Positions 24,277 to 34,199 of a DNA stretch of 48,785 nt are shown one piece after another. The stretch comes from Saprospiraceae bacterium (lineage in GTDB: Bacteria > Bacteroidota > Bacteroidia > Chitinophagales > Saprospiraceae): assembly GCA_026993525.1 (NCBI GenBank), contig JALWSS010000152.1:1-48785 (forward strand), read 5' to 3'. Position 1 is the stretch's first letter. The number at the start of each line of letters is the position of its first letter. A program made the position numbers and the translations under genes. Below the pieces are notes generated by a model, which saw nothing but the letters and a program-made list of their open reading frames with translations, did no database searches and was not told the DNA's origin.

Positions 24277-27200
24277 TCAAAAATCAGGTCTGGAAATTTT
24301 GAAGGCCACTACCCGGTCATTGTTTTTTCCAATGAGCAGGGTGTTGCCGGCCCATTGCAGGCTGCGAATTTCGCCATTCACCCGCAAACCGGATTCATGG
24401 GGCCAGAGCGCTTTGAATTCACCGGAGCCCCTGTTGTGCAGCACCCATCCGTAGCTGCCCATGTAGATGCCGGTTTCCGGCCTGGCCCGGCTGAAGTTGC
24501 CACCGAGCACCAGTTCCGGAAGGCCGTCGTCGTTGAGGTCTTTTGAGGCAATGGCAAACACCGGACTGCACCCGGCTTCGGTGGGCAGGGGTTTCATTTC
24601 AAACTTGCCGTTGCCATCGTTCAGGAAGATGGCCGGGGCCATGGTAGCGGCTTCCAGTTTGATGGCATTCTGCAACTGCTCAGGGCTGAAAATATCTTCG
24701 ATGGTCTGCTCTGCGTAGTTGTTGAACTTGAGGTATTTCTTCTTCAAAACAGGCATGTGGGTCACCAGGTCGTTGCGCAGCACCATGGGGTAAGCCTCAT
24801 CCCCGTTGTAAACACAGACCAGTTGCTCCACCGTACCGTTCCGGTCGAAGTCGTTGATCCACATGGTGACCGGTTTCCCGGGGCTCGCTTTGAATCGGGA
24901 GTTCAATCCGTGGTTGCCTGCCACGAGGTCGGCATCGCCATCGCCATCCAGATCAGAGGCGATGAGGCAGTTCCACCAGCCGGAGCTGGCGGGCACTACT
25001 TCCGGCTGGCCGAATTTTCCGCCCTCGTTCCGGAAAAGCTGCACCGGCATGTACTCGCCCGCCACCACCAGGTCCGGGTCGCCGTCGGCGTCCACATCCA
25101 CCCATTGGGCGCTTGTGATCATGCCCAGTCTTTTCAGGGCCGGAGCAAGGGTGGGGCCCACATCGGTAAATCTGCCTTTGCCGTCGTTTTGCAGCAGAAA
25201 TCCGTCACCGGGAACGCCATAGATAAAAGGTTTCAGCCGCTCTCCAACGAAAAGGTCCAGGTCGCCATCCTGGTCAAAGTCAGCACTTGCCACAGCTCCC
25301 GTACTTTCAAAAACCAACAGCGGCGGCAGGGTGGATTTTTCGAAACGCCCGTTGTTGTTGAGGTACAAGCGGTCGAGCAGGGCGGAAGAGGTCTGAGGGA
25401 ATTCGTTGCCGCCGCTGGCCACATAGAGGTCCAGGTCGCCGTCGCCGTCAGCGTCGAAAAACAGGGCGTCGGTGTCTTCACTGAGTTTGTCCTGTTCCAG
25501 AAAGTCGTTGAGGCGGCGGTACGCATTTCCCCGGCTCACAAAAAGGGCCCCGGTCTGGTCTTTGGCACCGCCGACGAAAAAATCCTGCCTGCCGTCGCCG
25601 TTGATGTCAGCGGCTGCCATGGGTGGCCCTTCTGCCGAGAGCATGTGAAAAATGAGGTGGTCCCTGTCAAAGTCGTTGAACGGATTCTCCCGGTGGGTGA
25701 AGTTGAACGGTGCGTCCACCTTTTGCAGGGTGTAGCCCGTTTGGCCGGAGGCCGAAGAGAAAAAGATGCTGTGCAGTTCCGTTAATTCAGCATGGCTTTC
25801 TCGCTGGCGCAATGTCAGTAGCTGGTCGGCTTGCACGGGTGCCATTGTTGTGTGTCGGCCGTCCGGCCAAATGACCAGCAGGGAGTCCACCACCGTGTGA
25901 GGGCCCAGCCCGAAGTGCAGGCGGCTGTCCACCGTTGATTCAAACCCCCTCATTGGGGCCACTTCGGCATAGTAGCGGGTGCCCTGGCAAATGGCGATGG
26001 CTTTGGCTCCCAGGGCTTTGGTGTTTTTGCCCTCGCCGATGAGATTCAGGGCCAAAAAGTGGTTGTCAGGCTTGAGCTGGCGGCTGTTGTTGCGGAAGAT
26101 GAAGGCCTGCATGTCCTGGTTGTTGACCACCAGGTCGAGGTCGCCGTCATTGTCGAGGTCGGCGTAGGCGCTGCCGTTAGAGAAAGAGGCTTCGGCCAGG
26201 CCCCATTCAGCGGCCATGTTTTTGAAGAGGGGCAGTCTTTCACCTTTTCGGCCTTCGGCCAATTGGTTGCGAAAGGCGTAATTGGGCAGTTTTTCGCTGG
26301 GCATGGCGTCCACCATCTGCGTGATGGCCTTGCCTTGTTTGGCCAATGCAGCACGGACGTTATCCGGGTCAGAATAGAAATTGACGTAGTCCTGGTCAGT
26401 GAGGTCTTTTCCGATGCCGTTGGCCACGAAGAGGTCCCGGAAGCCGTCGTTGTCCATGTCAAAGGCCAGGGCGCCCCAGCTCCAGTCGGTGGCGTGGACG
26501 CCTGCCATCCGGCTGATCTCGGTGAACAGCGGGTTCTCATCGGTTTTTCCTCCGGCGCCGAGGTTCATCTGCAGGGTGTTGCGGGTGAACTGGTGGAAGT
26601 AGCCGGCCTTCACTTCCCGTTGGTACAGGTCCCAGTCTTCAAATTTTGTTTTCGTCTTAATGCGCCTGTCGTCAGGCGGCAGCATTTCGGTGACGAAGAT
26701 GTCGGGCCAGGCGTCGTTGTTGAGGTCGGCGATATCAGCGCCCATGCTGCCCATGCTGGTTTCACTGACACAGTATTCGAGTACCTCCCGGAAGGTTCCG
26801 TCGGCGTTGTTCAGGTAGAGGTAATCCCGTTCAAAGAAGTCGTTGCTGACGAAGAGGTCCGGCCAGCCGTCCAGGTTCAGGTCGCCCACGCTCACGCCCA
26901 GGCCGAAGCCGATGTTGCTGCTGTAAATGCCGGCTTCGGCGGTCACATTGGTGAAGCGGGTGCCATCGTTTCGGTAGAGTTTGTTGCCGCCGGCGGGGTC
27001 GGGTTTATTGCGCTGGCCAGGGATGAGATCATAGCCCCCAACGGAGCGCAAAGAGTTGTTGAGAAGGTAGAGGTCGAGGTCGCCGTCCAGGTCGTAATCG
27101 AAAAAGGCGCCGTGAACCGAGAGGCCTTCATCGGCAATGCCATAAGCTTTTGATTGTTCCGTAAAAGTTGGGATGAAGCCGGAGTTTTCATTTTCCGAAG

Positions 27201-27663
27201 GGGGACCATTGTTGATGAACAACTCGTTGTGGCGGTGCTCACCGCCCGGCGGGCCTGATTTCATGACGTACAGGTCCAGCCATCCATCGCCGTTCACATC
27301 TGCCACGGATACACCGCTGGTCCATACTCCCCTGGAACCGACACCCGCCTTTTCTGTGATGTCTTCAAAACGGAAGTCGCCTTTGTTGATGTAGAGCCTG
27401 TTGCTGGACATGTTGGCGCAAAAGAAGATGTCCACCAGCCCGTCGTTGTTGAAGTCACCCAGGCCAACACCGCCACCGTTGTAGAAATTGCGGAAGGTAT
27501 AGCAATTCAACTCCTCGGTGTACTGTACCATGTTGGCAAAGTCAACGCCTGAATACTCCGGTGGCACAAGGGTGAACAGGGTGTCTGCAGCGGGAAGTTC
27601 AGCGTTCTTGCTGCATTGCAGAAAAAGTATTGCGACGAATAGGATGAGTGCTGTCTGACGCAT
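24277..27663 (-). CDS. FG-GAP/VCBS and ASPIC/UnbV lipoprotein
   Basis: A 1128-residue surface lipoprotein (lipobox LFLQC, Cys17). It has at least 12 calcium-binding motifs of DxDxDG type (DFNNDGLVD, DVNGDGWLD, DYDLDGDLD, DMDNDGFRD, DADGDGDLD, DLDGDGDAD) in FG-GAP repeats making two beta-propellers, and an ASPIC/UnbV domain in between (about 520-600, GAKAIAICQGTRYYAEVAPM to DSLLVIWPDGRHTTM). Such proteins (CRTAC1-like) are usually encoded next to SusC/SusD and are thought to help bind or process glycans; direct function is not established. It follows susD in the same direction but after a terminator. The 20-21-bp downstream gap suggests an operon with the next lipoprotein. Confidence 0.92.
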   Translation of the reverse strand: MRQTALILFVAILFLQCSKNAELPAADTLFTLVPPEYSGVDFANMVQYTEELNCYTFRNFYNGGGVGLGDFNNDGLVDIFFCANMSSNRLYINKGDFRFEDITEKAGVGSRGVWTSGVSVADVNGDGWLDLYVMKSGPPGGEHRHNELFINNGPPSENENSGFIPTFTEQSKAYGIADEGLSVHGAFFDYDLDGDLDLYLLNNSLRSVGGYDLIPGQRNKPDPAGGNKLYRNDGTRFTNVTAEAGIYSSNIGFGLGVSVGDLNLDGWPDLFVSNDFFERDYLYLNNADGTFREVLEYCVSETSMGSMGADIADLNNDAWPDIFVTEMLPPDDRRIKTKTKFEDWDLYQREVKAGYFHQFTRNTLQMNLGAGGKTDENPLFTEISRMAGVHATDWSWGALAFDMDNDGFRDLFVANGIGKDLTDQDYVNFYSDPDNVRAALAKQGKAITQMVDAMPSEKLPNYAFRNQLAEGRKGERLPLFKNMAAEWGLAEASFSNGSAYADLDNDGDLDLVVNNQDMQAFIFRNNSRQLKPDNHFLALNLIGEGKNTKALGAKAIAICQGTRYYAEVAPMRGFESTVDSRLHFGLGPHTVVDSLLVIWPDGRHTTMAPVQADQLLTLRQRESHAELTELHSIFFSSASGQTGYTLQKVDAPFNFTHRENPFNDFDRDHLIFHMLSAEGPPMAAADINGDGRQDFFVGGAKDQTGALFVSRGNAYRRLNDFLEQDKLSEDTDALFFDADGDGDLDLYVASGGNEFPQTSSALLDRLYLNNNGRFEKSTLPPLLVFESTGAVASADFDQDGDLDLFVGERLKPFIYGVPGDGFLLQNDGKGRFTDVGPTLAPALKRLGMITSAQWVDVDADGDPDLVVAGEYMPVQLFRNEGGKFGQPEVVPASSGWWNCLIASDLDGDGDADLVAGNHGLNSRFKASPGKPVTMWINDFDRNGTVEQLVCVYNGDEAYPMVLRNDLVTHMPVLKKKYLKFNNYAEQTIEDIFSPEQLQNAIKLEAATMAPAIFLNDGNGKFEMKPLPTEAGCSPVFAIASKDLNDDGLPELVLGGNFSRARPETGIYMGSYGWVLHNRGSGEFKALWPHESGLRVNGEIRSLQWAGNTLLIGKNNDRVVAFKISRPDF

Positions 27664-27686
27664 TATGGACGGATGGCGGTGAACAG

Positions 27687-27740
27687 TTGGCAGTTGGTCC
27701 CGGGGCTTCGTCCGGTATCAGTTGGCAGTTGCCCTGTTCA
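27687..27740. repeat. GGCAGTTG tract with CCGGGGC/TCCGG inverted repeat
   Basis: CAGTTGGCAGTTGG on both sides of CCCGGGGCTTCGTCCGGTATC. It resembles the GTTGTCA array plus palindrome at 13673-13762 and is the only clear repeat piece within 23.6-44.6 kb. Confidence 0.55.
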
Positions 27741-27783
27741 ACCGACAACAGAGCACCGACAACCGAGAACTGGTTTGGGCGAA

Positions 27784-27827
27784 ATTAAAAAAGAAAGCAA
27801 GCGGAGGACCTGGCCTGCGCTTGCTTT
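27784..27827 (-). terminator. Rho-independent terminator after susD
   Basis: Perfect 10-bp stem AAAGCAAGCG/CGCTTGCTTT (27794-27803 and 27818-27827) with a 14-nt GC-rich loop. On the minus strand it is followed by a T-rich run (A-run 27783-27793 on the plus strand). It separates susCD from the FG-GAP gene. Confidence 0.85.
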
Positions 27828-27858
27828 CAGCTTTATGTTGGTTCAGCTTGAACTGGTA

Positions 27859-29418
27859 TCAGTAACCGGGGTTCTGCTGAAGATTCGGGTTGGCACTGAT
27901 CTGTGCCGCCGGAATCGGGAAAATGTTCTTGGTTGGGTCGGAAGCAGGCTTCTCCCACCATGCATCGTTGTATTTACCGAAGCGGATGAGGTCCTGGCGG
28001 CGCCATCCTTCGAAGAACATTTCACGGCCGCGCTCAGCGAGGAGGTCATCGGCGGTGAGGTTTGCGAAAGGAGCAACACCTGCACGCTGCCGGATCATGT
28101 TCACCAATGTGAGGGCTTCGGCATCGCCTGAATTCATGCGCCAGAGGGCTTCGGCTTTCATCAGCAACACATCGCCGTAGCGGAAGATCGGGTAGTCGTT
28201 GTTGAGGTTGTTGGTAGCACCCAATGCAAACTCATACTTGCCAATACGGGCACCGGCCTGGCGGTAGCAACCCGGTTCGAGTTCGTTGACTTCCGGCGTG
28301 AAGACTACCTCGGGGCCTCCCGGGTCGTCGGCACTGGAGTCAGTGATTGGCGTTACGCCGTCAGATTTGTACTGAGGTCCGGCGTGGAAGTTACCGCGAA
28401 CTTTCTGGTTGCCGTATTCTCCTTTGCGGATATCACCATCTTCGTAAGACTCATAGAACTCCTGCAGGGTGCAGTAGCCGTTCCAGGGCTGGAAGGTGAG
28501 GTCAAAGGTCTCCTGGCTGCTGTAGTGCAGGGTCATTGCCGGCAGGAAGAAGCCCTGTGCCTGGTTCTCATCGTAAGGAATTACGAAGATGTTCTCAGAG
28601 CTGCCTTCGTTGCGCTCGTTGAAGTTGGTGAAGTAGTTGGTTTCGAGGCTGTAAGCGCCACCGTTGATGATTTCGTTGCAGGCAGCAACGCAATCAGCCC
28701 AGCGGGCGGTACCGGTGTAAACTTCAGCGTTCAGGTACAACTTGGCGAGGATCATCTGCCCCACGAAATAGTTGATACGTGCGTAGGTGGAACCGTCAAC
28801 CGTTTTGGTCAGGTTGGGAACGTTGTCCAGCAACTCCTGCTCGATGAAAGAGAATACTTCTGCGCGGGATTTTGTCGCAGGATTCGGATCAGAATCGGCA
28901 AAACTGGTCACGATGGGTACGTTGCCGTAGCCATCGAGCAACCAATAGTAGAACAATGCGCGAAGGGTCTTCACCTCTGCGATGAACTGTGCTGCCTGGG
29001 TGGGATCCGTTTTACCTTCGGCAACGAGGCTTTCAAACAAAGCAATCACACGGTTGCAGTTGTTGATGCCGCTGTACAGGTTGTTCCAACCATTGTTTAC
29101 GGATTCTTCATTGGGTGTGTACTGGTGGCGGTGAACCCGCAACCACTGACCGCCATCGAACCAGTCAGAACCACGCTGCGGGATCATCGCTTCGTCAGAT
29201 GAAACTTCACCCAGCGAATTGTAGCTGTTGTGACCACCCCAGAAGTAGAGGCTGGTATAAGTGGCCCCAAGGGCCGAAATGAACTGCTCTTCCGTTGTCG
29301 GGAAGTTCTGGTCTGTCAGGTCGCTGAACACCTCCTCGTCCAGGTTGGTACAGGATTGGGTGCTGAATGCCACCAGAAGACCCATGAGCAGAAACTTGTT
29401 AAGAATATTGCTTTTCAT
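27859..29418 (-). CDS. susD: SusD/RagB-family surface glycan-binding lipoprotein
   Basis: Outer-membrane lipoprotein that captures oligosaccharides or other nutrients and forms the lid of the SusC transporter. The signal peptide ends in the lipobox STQSC (Cys23). TPR-like helices and the usual C-terminal RagB/SusD part are visible: YPIFRYGDVLLMKAEALWRM, then VNMIRQRAGVAPF, LLAERGREMFFEGWRRQDLI and FPIPAAQISANPNLQQNPGY, the family's typical ending. It follows susC by 78 bp. Substrate is not evident, as no glycoside hydrolase or sulfatase is nearby. Confidence 0.96.
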   Translation of the reverse strand: MKSNILNKFLLMGLLVAFSTQSCTNLDEEVFSDLTDQNFPTTEEQFISALGATYTSLYFWGGHNSYNSLGEVSSDEAMIPQRGSDWFDGGQWLRVHRHQYTPNEESVNNGWNNLYSGINNCNRVIALFESLVAEGKTDPTQAAQFIAEVKTLRALFYYWLLDGYGNVPIVTSFADSDPNPATKSRAEVFSFIEQELLDNVPNLTKTVDGSTYARINYFVGQMILAKLYLNAEVYTGTARWADCVAACNEIINGGAYSLETNYFTNFNERNEGSSENIFVIPYDENQAQGFFLPAMTLHYSSQETFDLTFQPWNGYCTLQEFYESYEDGDIRKGEYGNQKVRGNFHAGPQYKSDGVTPITDSSADDPGGPEVVFTPEVNELEPGCYRQAGARIGKYEFALGATNNLNNDYPIFRYGDVLLMKAEALWRMNSGDAEALTLVNMIRQRAGVAPFANLTADDLLAERGREMFFEGWRRQDLIRFGKYNDAWWEKPASDPTKNIFPIPAAQISANPNLQQNPGY

Positions 29419-29496
29419 AAGTCAATTACAATTTAGAGAATAAGAACGGTGAGTGCTGTTGCGCCTGGCACCGGCACTCATTGTTCCTGTTTTTAG

Positions 29497-32400
29497 TTAG
29501 AGCGAAACATTCACACCGAAGCTCACGGAGTAGGACCGGAAGTAGGTATTCCTACGGTCCAGACCTGGAGCCAGGAGGTTCGGGGTAGAGCTTTGGAAGC
29601 CACCGTTATCGGGATCACCAAAGTCAGCATAACGTACGTTCGGATCAACACCGGTGTAGTTGGTGATGTAGAACAGGTTGCGACCGGTGATGTAGAAACG
29701 CAGGGAGCGACGCTCCGGCAAAGCCATGTTGTAGCCGAGGGTCACGTTGTCAAGTGTCAGGAATGAAGCACTCTCAACGGCATAGCTCGAGAACTTGGGC
29801 TGCCCGTAAAGGTTCGGATCGAATTTGTCGGTCTTGACCTGGTTTTCGATCGGACGGGAAGAGGCGTTGCCAAGAGACTCGTAGAAGTTGCGGTACATAT
29901 TCACCAGGTCGTGCCCAAAGTCACCACGGAGGAAGAAGCTGAAGTCCAGGTCACCATAACGGAAGGTGTTCTGAAACCCGAGTGAGAAGTCGGGCAACCC
30001 GTTGCCGACCACTACGCGGTCGTCTTCACCCAATCCGATTTCGATCTGACCGTCGCCGTCAACGTCTTCGAAAGTCCAGTCACCGTCAGCGCCGGGGCCC
30101 GTGTAAACAGGAGCCACGATTTGACCGATTTCCTGGCCACCGAATACGCCAATGGTCGGGTCGTTGTTCTGACCGGGAGCACCAGGCGAGGTGGAGAAGT
30201 CATAGGTAACCGGGTCTGATCCCTGGAAGAATTTGAAGGTGGCATTGGGAGCAGAAACGGTGTCGAGGGTTGTCTTGAAAGTTGCAAATGTTACACGCGG
30301 CTCCCAGCTGAAGCCGGAACCGTTGGAATAATTGTAGCCAACCGACAATTCGATACCGCGGCTGTTCAGCTCAACGTCTTCGAGGTTGGCCCAGGTGTTC
30401 GGGGCAAAGTTTGGCGGAACCGGCACCGGAACGAAGAAGATCAGGTCGCTGGTGGTGCGGTTGTAGTAGTCAACAGAGCCGGTCAGTTTGTAATCCATCA
30501 GGGCAAAGTCAAGACCTGCGTTGAACTCTCCTTTTTGCTCCCACTTGAGGTCCGGGTTGGAGTTGCGCGCCGGGCCGATGGCCGGGACGAATCCGCCGTT
30601 GAAGTAGAAGTTGCCCTGGCGGGTGTAAAGGAATTGAGACAGGTAGCTGTCTGGCGGCAAGGAACCGGTCACACCGTAAGCCAGGCGGAGCTTCAATTGG
30701 TCAGCGCTGAGGTCGGCAAGTTTCACCAGGTCAACACCGGCACTGACGGCAGGGAACAAGCCCCAACGGTTGTCAGCACCAAAACGTGAAGAACCTTCAC
30801 GGCGAAGCGAAGCCATGAAATAGTAGGTGTCATTGATGTCAAAGTTGACACGGCCGAAGAAGCCGATCACTTTGTAGGCACTCTTGTAGGAAGAAACTGC
30901 ACCGGGGTCACCTTCGGCAGCTTTCTGACCAAAGTTCAGATTGTTGAAAGTGAGGTCGTTGGACAAGAAGCGGGTTGCTCTTGCGCTGAAGCCTTCAAAT
31001 GTGAAATCCTGGTAGGAATAACCGGCCAGAATTGACAAGGAGTTGTTTCCGAAGTCGGTTTTGTATTGCCCCGTCATCTCAAACAGCTCTGTGCTGTTGT
31101 CGTTGGTTGAGCGGGTGGCCAGGCCTTTGTCATTGAACCCGCGGAAGTATGCGTTGCTGGGATAGAACTGACCGAAGATGTCGCTCTCTTTCTGACGAGA
31201 GTAAGACATGGAAGCGGTCAGGCCATCCATCAGTTCATAATCACCACGGATATTCACGAGCATATCTTTGGTGGTACCTTCATTGATACCTTGCTCGGCA
31301 ATGGCCACAGGGTTGAAATAGTCAAAGTTCTCCTGCTGGAAGTATCCGCCGTATTTGGCGTCAAGGCCTGCATCGTATTTGGAAGAGCCCTGGATGTCGG
31401 CCCAGCGGGCCGGAGCAGTAGGATTGTAAAGTGTGGCATAACGGAAAGCCTCGGTGAATCCAAAGTCCGACTCTCTTTCGGTAGATGAAATGTTCAGGCC
31501 AATGGTGAGGCGGTCGTTCAATGCTTTTTGGGAAAGGTTCAGACGGCCGTTGAGCTGGCTGAATCCGGTGTTGATTCCAATACCCTGGATCTGACGCCAG
31601 TTGAAAGCTGCACGGTACGTTGTTCCTCCTGAACCACCTGACATAGAAAGGTTGTGAACGTGAGAAACTGCTGTGCGGGTTACCAGGTCCATCCAGTCGG
31701 TGTTCTGACCGAAGTCAATATCTGAGAGTTGGCCGTTTCCGAAACGGGCAAAAGTCTGGGTACGAATATCTCTCCACTCATCTGCACCGGTTACCTGCAC
31801 CTGGCGGGCAATGGCTTCAGCGGTAACGTATCCGTTGTAATCCACTTTGGTAGCGCCCTTGGTACCGCGCTTGGTCGTTACGAGGATCACACCCGAGGAG
31901 GCACGGGAGCCGTAAATAGCAGCGGCAGAACCGTCTTTCAGCACGTCAATGGATTCAATGTCGTTGGGATCTACAGTTTCCAGTGAAGCGCCGATCACAC
32001 CGTCAATTACGACGAGTGGTGATGAGTTGGCACCTACGGTACTCAAACCGCGGAGGCGGATCTGGGGAGAACCGTTGGGGTCGCTGCCGGGTTGCGAAAT
32101 GGCAAGGCCCGCCACTTTACCCTGAACCAATTGGAGCGGGTTGTTTACTTGTCCTTTCTGGAAATCTTCGGCTTTCACGCTGGAAACGGCACTGGTCACT
32201 TCTTTGGACTTCTGCGTACCATAACCAACTACCACGATCTCCTCGAGGAGTGCGCCGGGGGTCAGTGCAACATCTACTACATTGGAAGCACCAATGCTGA
32301 CACGCTGAGCACCATAACCAGTGTAAGTGAATTCCAGCTCAGTTGCATCAGCCGGAACTTCGAGGGAGTAAGTACCATCCAGGTCGGTAATCGTACCGAT

Positions 32401-32565
32401 GCTGGTACCCACCACAAGGATGTTAGCACCGATGAGCGGCTCTCCGGTCTGACCATCAGTTACCGTACCTGTAATGGTACGCTGGGCCATCACCAGACTG
32501 CTCATACCCATTGCCATAACCAATAGCAACAGGCACTTGGTGAGGTAGTCGAATTTAAGTTTCAT
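29497..32565 (-). CDS. susC: SusC/RagA-family TonB-dependent transporter
   Basis: Outer-membrane beta-barrel that imports the ligand handed over by SusD, powered by TonB/ExbBD. After the signal peptide (LTKCLLLLVMAMGMSSLVMA) come a carboxypeptidase-regulatory-like domain (ITGTVTDGQTGEPLIGANIL), the plug start LEEIVVVGYGTQ, and the plug motif ESIDVLKDGSAAAIYGSRAS followed by GVILVTTKRG. The barrel extends to the C-terminal aromatic-ended strand (YSVSFGVNVSL). 1022 residues, normal for the family. It has its own good promoter with a leader of about 240 nt. A retropepsin-like protease gene lies divergently. Confidence 0.97.
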   Translation of the reverse strand: MKLKFDYLTKCLLLLVMAMGMSSLVMAQRTITGTVTDGQTGEPLIGANILVVGTSIGTITDLDGTYSLEVPADATELEFTYTGYGAQRVSIGASNVVDVALTPGALLEEIVVVGYGTQKSKEVTSAVSSVKAEDFQKGQVNNPLQLVQGKVAGLAISQPGSDPNGSPQIRLRGLSTVGANSSPLVVIDGVIGASLETVDPNDIESIDVLKDGSAAAIYGSRASSGVILVTTKRGTKGATKVDYNGYVTAEAIARQVQVTGADEWRDIRTQTFARFGNGQLSDIDFGQNTDWMDLVTRTAVSHVHNLSMSGGSGGTTYRAAFNWRQIQGIGINTGFSQLNGRLNLSQKALNDRLTIGLNISSTERESDFGFTEAFRYATLYNPTAPARWADIQGSSKYDAGLDAKYGGYFQQENFDYFNPVAIAEQGINEGTTKDMLVNIRGDYELMDGLTASMSYSRQKESDIFGQFYPSNAYFRGFNDKGLATRSTNDNSTELFEMTGQYKTDFGNNSLSILAGYSYQDFTFEGFSARATRFLSNDLTFNNLNFGQKAAEGDPGAVSSYKSAYKVIGFFGRVNFDINDTYYFMASLRREGSSRFGADNRWGLFPAVSAGVDLVKLADLSADQLKLRLAYGVTGSLPPDSYLSQFLYTRQGNFYFNGGFVPAIGPARNSNPDLKWEQKGEFNAGLDFALMDYKLTGSVDYYNRTTSDLIFFVPVPVPPNFAPNTWANLEDVELNSRGIELSVGYNYSNGSGFSWEPRVTFATFKTTLDTVSAPNATFKFFQGSDPVTYDFSTSPGAPGQNNDPTIGVFGGQEIGQIVAPVYTGPGADGDWTFEDVDGDGQIEIGLGEDDRVVVGNGLPDFSLGFQNTFRYGDLDFSFFLRGDFGHDLVNMYRNFYESLGNASSRPIENQVKTDKFDPNLYGQPKFSSYAVESASFLTLDNVTLGYNMALPERRSLRFYITGRNLFYITNYTGVDPNVRYADFGDPDNGGFQSSTPNLLAPGLDRRNTYFRSYSVSFGVNVSL

Positions 32566-32978
32566 ACATTTCGATGGTTTAGTTAAAGATGATTCAATGA
32601 ACTATTCTTTGGAACAGGATTCCTCAAAATTGTCTGGTCACTCAGGCTATCAAAGGCTATTTGGTCAGTGGCTGTAAACGGAATGATCGCTGTGGTTCGA
32701 AAGGATCTTCTGAGGTACGGGAAATACCCTGCAAACAATTTTCTTGTTCAGGCAGGAATAGATGCTAATTATGGCTTAGTGATTTGCAGGAGTTATTTGG
32801 TAGGACAGGGCAAATGTACTCTTTTTTCCAGAACGTCCAAATTTGCCGGGCAGCTGTTTAAAATTTTGTCTTTCTTTCAAAATTTAGCGGCGTTTACCTT
32901 TAAATTTTGAAGCAACTTTCCTTTGTTAGTGTGGTTTTTTAAGACCATGCATTCCATCTGCCCTGAACCGAACCGATC
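32566..32978. other. Divergent spacer susC/retropepsin
   Basis: 413 bp without a gene. It contains the susC promoter (32811-32841) and a leader of about 240 nt before the susC ATG. On the other strand I find only near-matches to a -7 element (TACCTTTA at 32895 and TAAATTTTG at 32901) for the protease gene. No heptamer arrays. Confidence 0.6.
32811..32841 (-). promoter_or_regulatory. susC promoter
   Basis: On the minus strand TTTG (32841-32838), 19 bp, then TACATTTG (32818-32811). Both boxes and the spacing match the Bacteroidota primary sigma-factor consensus (TTTG-N19-21-TAnnTTTG). Predicted start of transcription lies near 32804, leaving a 5' leader of about 240 nt. Confidence 0.75.
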
Positions 32979-34199
32979 ATGAAATACACCGCTTTATTGG
33001 CATTGCTTTTTCTTCCCAACTTCATAGTCAGGGCACAAGGTGGTTTGTTGTTATCCAAACATTTCAAAGAGGTAGAGATTCCTTTTGAGTACCACAACGA
33101 TCTGCTCATCGTCACGGTCACTTTCAACCGGGTCTTCCCGCTGAAATTCATTTTTGACACCGGGGCTGAACATTCCATTCTTGCGCAGCGACAGATCACC
33201 GACCTGCTGCACGTCAATTACGACAGGGAGTTCAAGCTCCTGGGCTCTGACATGCAAACTGAGCTGACTGCCTATCTGGTCAGAAGTGTTCACCTCAAGG
33301 TTGGAGACTGGATTGTAGGCAACCGCCCGATACTGGTGCTGGATGATGACTACTTCCGTTTTGAAGAACTGACGGGAAGGGAAATACACGGCATTCTTGG
33401 TTCGGACATCTTCCGGCATTTTGTTGTAAAGATCAACTACTCACGAAGGACCATAACACTCACCAAAGCCAACATCTTTGAGCCGCCACGAGGGTATCAG
33501 GAGGTGCCGATGAAAGTACACAGGGGCAAACCCTACCTGGATACCTGGGTGAAAATTTTTGGAGATACTGCCACCAATGTTCGCTTGCTGATGGATTCGG
33601 GAGCATCAACCAGCCTGTTACTTTATACCGATACGAGTCCTGAACTTCAGTTGCCTCCCAATACCATCAAAGGCCAACTGGGCATGGGCCTGGGAGGGTT
33701 TATCGAAGGGTACCTGGGAAGGGTGAATAAACTTGGGGTTGGAAATCTGGAAATGAGCGAAGTGCTTACCAATTTCCATGAGGTGAACAAGGGGGTGGAC
33801 ACCTCCCTGCTCTTTGAGCGGAACGGAATTCTGGGCAACAAAGTCCTCGGGCGCTTTTATGTCATCTTCGATTACCCCAGGGAACGCTTGTTTTTGAAGC
33901 CCAACAAATACTTCAAAGAAGAATTTGAATTTGACAAAAGCGGATTGATCCTGCTTGCCACAGGTGTCAGGTTGAATTCGATCATGGTGCACGATGTGAT
34001 CGATGGCTCTCCTGCCGCTGAAGCAGGGGTGCAGCCCGGAGACATCATCATCAGGGCCAATGCCTTGCCTTCTTCATTCATGACCGTAGAATATATGCAT
34101 AACTTGCTCTCAAAACGGGAGGGGAAACGGATCAAACTTGTTTTGCTGAGGGAGGGTGAAAAACTGAAAGTAACGTTCCGGTTGAGAAGGTTGATCTGA
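32979..34199 (+). CDS. Retropepsin-like aspartic protease with PDZ domain
   Basis: Exported 406-residue protein. Signal peptide MKYTALLALLFLPNFIVRAQ, then two retropepsin-like halves, each with an aspartic active-site motif: IFDTGAEHS (Asp60) and LMDSGASTS (Asp206), each followed by a hydrophobic-hydrophobic-Gly segment (GILGSDIF, GILGNKVLG). A PDZ domain follows (about 325-400, SPAAEAGVQPGDIIIRANAL). The two halves suggest a pepsin-like monomer made by duplication, in contrast to viral dimeric retropepsins. Likely periplasmic protease; substrate unknown. Divergent from susC and followed by the adhesin gene, which has its own promoter. Confidence 0.85.
   Translation: MKYTALLALLFLPNFIVRAQGGLLLSKHFKEVEIPFEYHNDLLIVTVTFNRVFPLKFIFDTGAEHSILAQRQITDLLHVNYDREFKLLGSDMQTELTAYLVRSVHLKVGDWIVGNRPILVLDDDYFRFEELTGREIHGILGSDIFRHFVVKINYSRRTITLTKANIFEPPRGYQEVPMKVHRGKPYLDTWVKIFGDTATNVRLLMDSGASTSLLLYTDTSPELQLPPNTIKGQLGMGLGGFIEGYLGRVNKLGVGNLEMSEVLTNFHEVNKGVDTSLLFERNGILGNKVLGRFYVIFDYPRERLFLKPNKYFKEEFEFDKSGLILLATGVRLNSIMVHDVIDGSPAAEAGVQPGDIIIRANALPSSFMTVEYMHNLLSKREGKRIKLVLLREGEKLKVTFRLRRLI

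Noticed and set aside
25233-25526. Thr/Trp-rich shadow frames inside the FG-GAP lipoprotein
   Set aside because: They arise from the DxDxDG codons read in another frame; the main frame has complete calcium-binding motifs.
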